A DNA stretch of 11,040 nucleotides from an uncultured Clostridia bacterium. Lineage in GTDB: Bacteria > Bacillota > Clostridia > Oscillospirales > Acutalibacteraceae. The translations under genes were made by a program, and so were the position numbers. The notes beneath the pieces were generated by a model, which saw nothing but the letters and a program-made list of their open reading frames with translations, did not search any database and was not told where the DNA came from. Position 1 is the stretch's first letter. Every line of letters begins with the position of its first letter. The stretch spans positions 1 through 11,040 of the forward strand of contig CAMCIX010000023.1 of the NCBI GenBank assembly GCA_945875045.1, written 5' to 3'. Positions 8,001 through 11,040 of this stretch are shown here, in pieces.

Positions 8001-10457
8001 GTCAACGCCATCGCCCATATTCTTTACGGCGGCAATACCTTGCTTGCTCATGTGGTAGGTGCCGGCAAGACATTTGAAATGGTTGCGGCGGCACAGGAGA
8101 GCAAACGCTTGGGGCTTTGTCAAAAGAGTCTGTTTGTAGTACCGAACCACCTGACCGAGCAGTGGGCGGCAGAGTATCTTCAGCTTTACCCGTCTGCCAA
8201 TATTCTTGTGGCGAGCAAAAAGGACTTTGAAACCAAGAACCGCAAGAAATTCTGCGGCAGAATTGCCACCGGTGATTACGACGCTATTATTATCGGACAC
8301 AGCCAGTTTGAAAAGATACCCATGTCGATTGAACGACAGCAGGCTATTCTCAGCCAACAGCTTGAGGAAATCATGAACGGCATTGCGGAGCTTAAAAAGA
8401 ATCGCGGCGAAAATTTCTCAATCAAACAGCTTGAAAAGTCTAAAAAGACGGTCAAACAAAAGCTCGATAAGTTAAATGACCAAACCCGAAAGGATGATGT
8501 CGTTACTTTTGAAGAACTTGGTGTTGACCGTTTGTTTATCGATGAAGCGCATTACTACAAAAACCTCGCCGCATTTACGAAAATGCGTAATGTGGGCGGT
8601 ATCTCTCAAACCGAGGCTCAAAAGTCCAGCGACCTTTATATGAAGTGCCGTTATCTTGACGAGCTAACGGGCGGTAAAGGTGTTGTGTTCGCAACCGGTA
8701 CGCCCATTTCCAACTCTATGGTAGAGCTTTATACTATGCAGAAGTATTTGCAGTATAACCTGCTGAAACGGAACAACCTTATCCACTTTGACAGTTGGGC
8801 GTCTACCTTCGGCGAGACGGTAACGGCAATCGAGCTTGCGCCCGAAGGCAGCGGATACCGTGCCAAAACCCGCTTTGCTAAGTTCTACAACCTTCCGGAG
8901 CTTATGTCACTGTTCAAAGAAACAGCGGATATTCAAACGGCGGATATGTTAAAGCTTCCTGTGCCAAAAGCAAACTATCATAATGTGGTCTTAAAACCGT
9001 CCGAACAGCAAAAGGAAATGGTGAAGTCACTATCCGAGCGAGCCGAGAAGGTACGCAACAAGATGGTGGACTCAAGCGTTGATAATATGCTTCTTATCAC
9101 AAACGACGGACGAAAGCTTGCACTCGACCAGCGTATGATAAATGAAATGCTCCCCGACAGCGAAACGAGCAAGGTGTCTGCCTGTGCCGATAATGTATTT
9201 GACATCTGGCAGAAAACTGCGGATGAGCGTTCTACTCAGATGGTTTTCTGCGACCTATCCACACCTCACGGTGACGGTTCTTTCAATGTCTATGATGATC
9301 TCCGCGATAAGCTCATTGCAAAGGGCATACCCAAGGAGGAAATCGCCTATATCCATTCCGCAAACACAGAAATGCAGAAAAAAGAGCTTTTCGGCAAGGT
9401 GCGAGGTGGTCAGGTCAGAGTGCTGATCGGCTCCACTCAAAAAATGGGTGCAGGCACAAATGTGCAGAAAAAGCTGATTGCACTGCACCACCTTGACTGC
9501 CCTTGGAGACCGTCGGATTTGCAGCAGCGTGAGGGACGAATTATCCGACAAGGCAACGATAACCCCGAAGTCGAGATATTCACCTATGTCACCGAAAACA
9601 CCTTTGACAGCTATCTGTATCAGCTTGTTGAAAGCAAGCAAAAGTTCATAGGACAGATTATGACCTCAAAAAGTCCTGTGCGCTCTGCGGAGGATGTGGA
9701 CGAACAGGCTCTCTCCTATGCTGAAATAAAGGCACTTTGTACGGGTAACCCGTATATCAAGGAAAAGATGGACTTGGATATTGATGTATCCAGGCTTAAA
9801 CTTCTCAAAGCCAACCACCTTAGTCAGGTTTACTCGTTAGAGGATAAAATCCATAAGGAGTTCCCGCAGAAAATTGCGGCTTTGGAAGAACGCATCAAGG
9901 GGTATGAGGAGGATATCGCCACTGCCGAAAGCCACCCGGTCGGAGACAAAGAAAGCTTTTGCGGTATGGATATAAAGGGCTTCAATTTCAGCGACAAAAA
10001 AGAAGCCGGCGAAGCAATTATTGCCGCCTGCAAAGCAATGACCAATCCAGACCCGATTAGGCTCGGCTCTTACCGTGGTTTTGATATGGAACTGTCCTTT
10101 GACACCTTCAGCAAAGAATACAAGATAGTTCTTATCGGCGAACTGCGGCACACCGTTGTTCTTGGTACAGATATTTTCGGTAATATTCTGCGACTGGACA
10201 ATGCAATCGGCGCAATGCCCGAACGAAAAATCGCCTGCAAGGAACAGCTTGAAGATACAAAGGTGCAGCTTGAAAATGCAAAGGTTGAATCCAAAAAGCC
10301 CTTTCCGCATGAGGAGGAACTTAAAACGAAGTCCGCTCGTCTTGCAGAACTGAACACGCTACTCGATATGGACAAGAAGGATAATGAAATCGTTGACGGC
10401 GAACGAAGTGAAGAAGCAGAAGAACCGGACCGAGCAGACAGCCGTGATGCGAGGTGA
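2082..10457 (+). CDS. Giant polyvalent protein: ArdC-like, MutS-I-like, N6-adenine methyltransferase and SNF2-type helicase
   Basis: A single open frame of 2791 codons. Residue positions count from the ATG at 2082. Residues about 39-80 (YSFRDQMLIFAQKPSATACA onward, ending R-G-T-K-G-I-A-L) match the N-terminal ssDNA-binding domain of ArdC/LtrC-type antirestriction proteins; I see no HExxH zincin motif. Residues about 260-400 are a Ser/Gly/Asp/Glu-rich disordered linker that overlaps tnpV in another frame. Residues about 583-650 (YGTGGHSGALP, H-D-G-K-G-I) and 773-830 are modules typical of polyvalent proteins. Residues about 1064-1166 resemble MutS domain I, with F1092-x-E1094. Residues about 1205-1480 are a methyltransferase, with motif I LEPSCGIGN (G1322) and motif IV GNVPFG (N1382). 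Residues about 1964-2560 are a helicase: Walker A VGAGKT (K1996), DEAH (D2154), ATGTPISN (2204), QKMGAGTN and QQREGRIIRQG (2481). A coiled coil (about 2570-2620), a beta domain and an acidic tail follow. Such proteins are thought to act on DNA during element transfer, by methylating and translocating it; the activity here is inferred. Confidence 0.93.
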   Translation: MPSKFQTTVEMVAHTAKDITSHPETFMSFLETAANNYKYSFRDQMLIFAQKPSATACAEIEVWNKLGRYVNRGTKGIALLVDRNVPYKLRHVFDISDTNSYYGNEVRLWAMKPEYEELVTEALENSFGEVENKNTFSDVLLKIADLAVTDNLTDYCEQLNSVRDDSFLEEIDSFNAEVYFRGLLKNSVQYMLLTRCGYNAEDFLDVEDFRDICNFNTIETLNILGCAGSDISEMVLQEIAETVKAAERESKKKNRTFASPDKTEDNIGENKATERSTQNGTDLQTGGRLSSAEHPSAGQPEDREIWNAAPHISKESQENDVIGASTDGQTERTSGTDRPSSDRDDGEADNRNGESAGRERNPESDRPNEVGADDEQHQCISGGNRAEGNRLQLSGHDYDARSEIPYYHEDDEKAELLRNCIALKDHRKEIATFFAEHEDRRERGNFIKGFFDNTYVEHILDSGQRVGYRAYDDLLTMWRGSYLTREKEDFMSWERIANKIYGLMLLHEWLSPDEQSLPTVGEQIKLIEEAKTEKDKKFVLPQEAIDYVLCRGSDYSQSKFRIYEQFSKQESKEKNIAFLKSEYGTGGHSGALPESGYWEQHDGKGITVSKGITGDADRIEYTIKWNAAEKRIGELIKVDRYLTPAEREAYPAYKREADNRSKRSELMKEFRSIFEDYNDFERQLGNESAVLSMFELGDCAAAFTAGEKRCNYVTDKPFILPIMRKALNQIIETKTHLTERAEKMLEALSGDIAKPFEPTYDELNPPPEPPKEYRFSLGDSVYIGTKEYSILSLGGDTVTLNDSEFPLFCEDMSREEFDRKVSENPMNDKYLHVVESVIAESEETQDNTKVRISLDSGNDLVHWIYFNPDANAGGQYVSGELSFSVFEELIEQYDIANQPENTEKFVSDLEEMSDQFLADINTPFFMEAENDYEMDCDYIQFTPENILKIHKDIKQFEAEHHAELNRMAEQTEPISLPVYDRETEILYAVLDKLNVGDIKLGFDDDELVATDGYNNVWRGKQFYAFLVEDAISYDEYGKLNEFSGELLRDFAELCGHNGVEIKDYRAPSPWDEYEKAKKENPDAVVMQKIGDFFEIFGEADTEIAHEVLDLTITKRTFENKSISTPMCGFPVFKTEEYTQRILDAGYDVVAVTHEPGDKLQIRRIVSSTKERTEETLAPPPEQKKQGKLSPSIIFPEIKSDYRTNFRIEDDNIGVGTPLDRFYNNVHAIQLLRKLEAEHRLANGTEQRILSAYVGWGGLPQFFEETNPHYAELKELLSEDEYASARASALTAFYTPPVVIKAIYKAFENMNFKSGNVLEPSCGIGNFMGLVPDSMKDAKFYGIELDAVSGKIAQQLYQKNSIAVQGFEDTKLPDSFFDAAVGNVPFGQFKVPDKRYDKHNFLIHDYFFARTLDKVRPGGIIAFITSKGTMDKENPSIRKFIAQRADLLGAIRLPNNTFKDAAGTEVTSDIIFLQKRDRLIDIEPDWVHLGTDENGIKMNSYFVDNPDMIMGEMKMITGPHSMQSACIAYEDQSLAEQLAQAVENIHAEVTEYEYEDLTDEEEDLSIPADPEVRNFSYTVVDGKIYYRENSRMKPVDVSVTAENRIKGMVGIRDCVRTLIEYQTEDYPESDIKAEQEKLNELYDAFSKKYGLINSRANNSAFNSDSSYSLLSSLEVLDDEGNFVRKADMFSKRTIKQKVTVTSVDTASEALALSLAEKTKIDIPYMCGLTGKSEEEIAEDLSGVIFLNPFYAEGSSEPKYIPADEYLSGNVREKLAVAKTAAENDATFEVNIRALSEVMPKDLTASEISVRLGATWLPPEDVEQFMFELFSTARYISWNIHVHYSEYTGEWNIEGKSYDRGNIKVYNTYGTSRINGYKIIEETLNLRDVRIFDYVEDENGNKKLVLNKKETAIAQGKQQLIKDAFADWIWKDQERRDRLCKLYNEKFNSVRPREYNGEHLNFVGINPEITLRPHQVNAIAHILYGGNTLLAHVVGAGKTFEMVAAAQESKRLGLCQKSLFVVPNHLTEQWAAEYLQLYPSANILVASKKDFETKNRKKFCGRIATGDYDAIIIGHSQFEKIPMSIERQQAILSQQLEEIMNGIAELKKNRGENFSIKQLEKSKKTVKQKLDKLNDQTRKDDVVTFEELGVDRLFIDEAHYYKNLAAFTKMRNVGGISQTEAQKSSDLYMKCRYLDELTGGKGVVFATGTPISNSMVELYTMQKYLQYNLLKRNNLIHFDSWASTFGETVTAIELAPEGSGYRAKTRFAKFYNLPELMSLFKETADIQTADMLKLPVPKANYHNVVLKPSEQQKEMVKSLSERAEKVRNKMVDSSVDNMLLITNDGRKLALDQRMINEMLPDSETSKVSACADNVFDIWQKTADERSTQMVFCDLSTPHGDGSFNVYDDLRDKLIAKGIPKEEIAYIHSANTEMQKKELFGKVRGGQVRVLIGSTQKMGAGTNVQKKLIALHHLDCPWRPSDLQQREGRIIRQGNDNPEVEIFTYVTENTFDSYLYQLVESKQKFIGQIMTSKSPVRSAEDVDEQALSYAEIKALCTGNPYIKEKMDLDIDVSRLKLLKANHLSQVYSLEDKIHKEFPQKIAALEERIKGYEEDIATAESHPVGDKESFCGMDIKGFNFSDKKEAGEAIIAACKAMTNPDPIRLGSYRGFDMELSFDTFSKEYKIVLIGELRHTVVLGTDIFGNILRLDNAIGAMPERKIACKEQLEDTKVQLENAKVESKKPFPHEEELKTKSARLAELNTLLDMDKKDNEIVDGERSEEAEEPDRADSRDAR
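2902..2908 (+). promoter_or_regulatory. Ribosome binding site of the nested tnpV
   Basis: AAAGGAG lies eight bases before the tnpV ATG at 2917. In the giant gene's frame it encodes part of an Glu-Arg-Ser stretch of a disordered linker. A well-spaced site at exactly this place is independent support that the nested frame is translated. Confidence 0.7.
2917..3261 (+). CDS. tnpV: TnpV family protein, nested in the +1 frame inside the giant gene
   Basis: An intact 114-codon frame with ATG start, a strong ribosome binding site and a TAA at 3259-3261 lies wholly inside the giant gene, same strand, frame +1. The product has the TnpV pattern from end to end: the start MELTYRQAGDYLLPN, the I-G-K-Y-G-M-L-R-H block with following basic residues (about 24-40), S-G-L-Q-L-T-G-K-L helix (about 44-52), a long amphipathic helix with E-M-M-E-K-L, the L-K-A-T-D-Q-M-K-W-V-Q-M-M-N core (about 84-97) and the ending S-A-E-E-I-V-L-K-E-I-V-Y-S. 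The length matches the family. TnpV is named from the Tn4451/Tn4453 group of clostridial mobilisable transposons, where it is an accessory protein suggested to be excisionase-like but not proven. The product is small, helical and basic in its first third, which fits DNA binding. That the frame is translated is inferred; that it encodes a TnpV homologue is strongly supported. Confidence 0.85.
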   Translation: MELTYRQAGDYLLPNIQVPDSPKIGKYGMLRHTFLKNHRKTMLSGLQLTGKLNGHLEQIDRQATEMMEKLTTEMAKAQGVNETLKATDQMKWVQMMNNINASAEEIVLKEIVYS

Positions 10458-10492
10458 TGTATTTCGGCGGTGGGAGCAGTCCTGCCGCCTGA
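10457..10492 (+). CDS. 11-codon micro-ORF at the end of the operon, possibly the stub of a lost gene
   Basis: The ATG at 10457 overlaps the giant gene's TGA as TGATG, with GAGGTG immediately upstream, and encodes MYFGGGSSPAA before a TGA at 10490-10492. The coupled start resembles the other junctions of the operon. It could be a genuine tiny peptide, the conserved beginning of a following operon gene cut short by an insertion or deletion, or chance coding of a hairpin. I cannot choose between these from the sequence. Confidence 0.25.
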   Translation: MYFGGGSSPAA

Positions 10493-10497
10493 TACAT
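10457..10497 (+). other. GC-rich hairpin at the 3' end of the operon, possible transcript end or processing signal
   Basis: GGCGGTGGG (10466-10474) pairs with CCTGCCGCC (10481-10489) over nine pairs, two of them G-U, around the six-base loop AGCAGT. Outside it ATGTAT (10457-10462) pairs with ATACAT (10492-10497) across a small internal loop. There is no U-tract after it, so it is not a classical intrinsic terminator. It may protect the 3' end of the operon transcript, or fold together with the micro-ORF. Confidence 0.5.
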
Positions 10498-10498
10498 A

Positions 10499-10544
10499 GT
10501 GGTAGATTATTTAACAAATATGTGGTATAATTAGTTTAACAAAT
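10499..10544 (+). repeat. Imperfect direct repeat at the composition boundary
   Basis: Two copies of GTGGTA followed by an AT-rich spacer and TTTAACAAAT occur at 10499-10519 and 10522-10544. The shared end, TTTAACAAAT, is exact at 10510-10519 and 10535-10544, 25 bases apart. The copies flank the -10 box at 10526-10531, so they could be an operator for the downstream promoter; a recombination site is an alternative. The inverted form TACCAC occurs once at 10621-10626. Confidence 0.5.
10503..10531 (+). promoter_or_regulatory. Candidate extended -10 promoter for the 3' module
   Basis: TATAAT at 10526-10531 is a perfect -10 box preceded directly by TGG (10523-10525), giving an extended -10. The hexamer at 10503-10508 (TAGATT) is a weak -35 candidate at 17 bases. 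Transcription would start near 10538, about 50 bases before the leader peptide. The surrounding 120 bases are very AT-rich. Confidence 0.55.
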
Positions 10545-10588
10545 CGTTATTTATAGAAATAAATAAATTTAACTCAGAAGGATACAAA

Positions 10589-10612
10589 ATGTGTCATTTA
10601 ATACAAGTGTGA
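10589..10612 (+). CDS. Seven-residue leader peptide upstream of the last gene
   Basis: An ATG at 10589 follows AAGGA (10578-10582) at a six-base spacer and encodes MCHLIQV before TGA at 10610-10612. It ends 17 bases before the start of the next gene. The ribosome binding site is better than that of the following gene, so this may be a leader whose translation controls access to the next start. It may also be fortuitous. Confidence 0.35.
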   Translation: MCHLIQV

Positions 10613-10629
10613 AAAGGCGGTACCACAAA

Positions 10630-10994
10630 ATGAATTTGACATGGTTAAATAATGGATTCATATGTAAAGAATTATCTGCTCCATTTAAAATAAACAAAGA
10701 TATAGATTATCGAACCGATTTAGAAAAGAAATACAATATAGTGAAGAAACAGGCAAAAAACGCTAATGCTGATGATGAAAGTCTGAAGATCATAGATAAT
10801 TTTAGCGCAAAAATACTGAAATCTTTAGATTTGTATTACAGGGCTGATATTGCAGAATGTAACAACATTATTCTTGAATTAGTAAAAGAGATAGGCGATA
10901 ATCCATTTGCAGTAAATTCAGTTATTAATAGTGATGCTTTTCCTGGAATCAAGGCCAATGAGTTGCAATTCTTCCGATGCAGATTAGGAACTCC
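10630..10994 (+). CDS. N-terminal 121 codons of a gene cut by the contig end, possibly a RES-domain protein
   Basis: The frame opens at ATG 10630, with a modest purine-rich site (AAAAGGCGG) 9-12 bases upstream, and is still open where genuine sequence ends at 10994. The protein begins MNLTWLNNGFICKELSAPFK, is lysine-, asparagine- and isoleucine-rich, and reads as mostly helical (EKKYNIVKKQAKNANADDES; ECNNIILELVKEIGD). The last genuine residues, N-E-L-Q-F-F-R-C-R-L-G-T, resemble the first strand of the RES domain, whose start typically reads F/L-Y/F-R-x-R; RES proteins are NAD+-consuming toxins or defence effectors, often with a helical N-terminal extension. The match is short and tentative. 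Base composition is far more AT-rich than the operon (15 of 60 G/C in 10621-10680), and the gene has its own promoter, so it looks like acquired cargo. Reading beyond 10994 enters adapter sequence and must be ignored. Confidence 0.6.
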
Positions 10995-11040
10995 CTGTCT
11001 CTTATACACATCTCCGAGCCCACGAGACCTCTCTACATCT
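10995..11040 (+). other. Illumina Nextera adapter read-through (contamination, not genomic)
   Basis: Positions 10995-11013 are the 19-base Tn5 mosaic end CTGTCTCTTATACACATCT. Positions 11014-11028 are CCGAGCCCACGAGAC, the Nextera read-2 adapter tail. CTCTCTAC at 11029-11036 matches, from memory, the i7 index N707, and ATCT at 11037-11040 matches the beginning of the P7 flank. The perfect order of these parts excludes a natural Tn5 end. The contig should be trimmed at 10994. Confidence 0.97.

Noticed and set aside
7644..8357. A 237-codon open frame on the minus strand
   Set aside because: It is antisense to the conserved helicase core including Walker A; no start signal or recognisable product.
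10466..10489. Classical intrinsic terminator after the giant gene
   Set aside because: The stem is good, but the following bases (TGATACATAGTGG) contain no U-tract.
10995..11013. A natural Tn5/IS50 end
   Set aside because: The 19-base mosaic end is an engineered sequence and is followed by the read-2 adapter tail, an index and the P7 flank in library order.

Overview
The window looks like part of an integrative conjugative element (or related mobilisable element) from an anaerobic low-to-mid GC member of the Bacillota, probably a gut Clostridia species. The evidence is the strong AGGAGG ribosome binding sites, the tightly packed single-strand gene order, several small accessory proteins of the kind carried by such elements, a TnpV homologue, and a giant multidomain methyltransferase-helicase protein. 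I see no rRNA, tRNA, CRISPR array or complete insertion sequence.

Layout. Positions 3-2064 hold five small genes in one operon, all on the plus strand and all touching or overlapping: the C-terminal end of an unknown protein, a 311-residue protein of unknown function, a 61-residue DpnD/PcfM-like protein, a 47-residue protein with a four-cysteine zinc-knuckle pattern, and a 184-residue protein of unknown function. Positions 2082-10457 are one continuous 2791-codon gene. From N to C terminus its product has an ArdC/LtrC-like domain, a disordered linker, several domains of the polyvalent-protein kind, a MutS domain I-like module, an N6-adenine methyltransferase-like domain, and a complete SNF2-type helicase. 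Inside the linker, in the +1 frame, lies a complete tnpV gene (2917-3261) with its own strong ribosome binding site. This is a same-strand nested gene and is the most interesting feature of the window.

After 10457 the base composition drops sharply, from about 40-50% to about 20-25% GC in the lines I counted. This boundary holds an 11-codon micro-ORF that is also a hairpin, an imperfect direct repeat around an extended -10 promoter, a 7-residue leader peptide, and the first 121 codons of a new gene that may encode a RES-domain protein. It looks like the start of a cargo module with its own promoter.

The last 46 bases (10995-11040) are not biological. They match the Illumina Nextera read-through adapter (Tn5 mosaic end, read-2 adapter tail, an 8-base index and the first bases of the P7 flank). 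The final gene is therefore cut by the end of the contig and the window's right edge is an assembly artefact.

How the genes may work together: the operon probably supports DNA processing, protection or regulation during transfer of the element. The giant protein could methylate and remodel incoming or outgoing DNA. This is inference from domain content; no function of the small proteins can be read directly.
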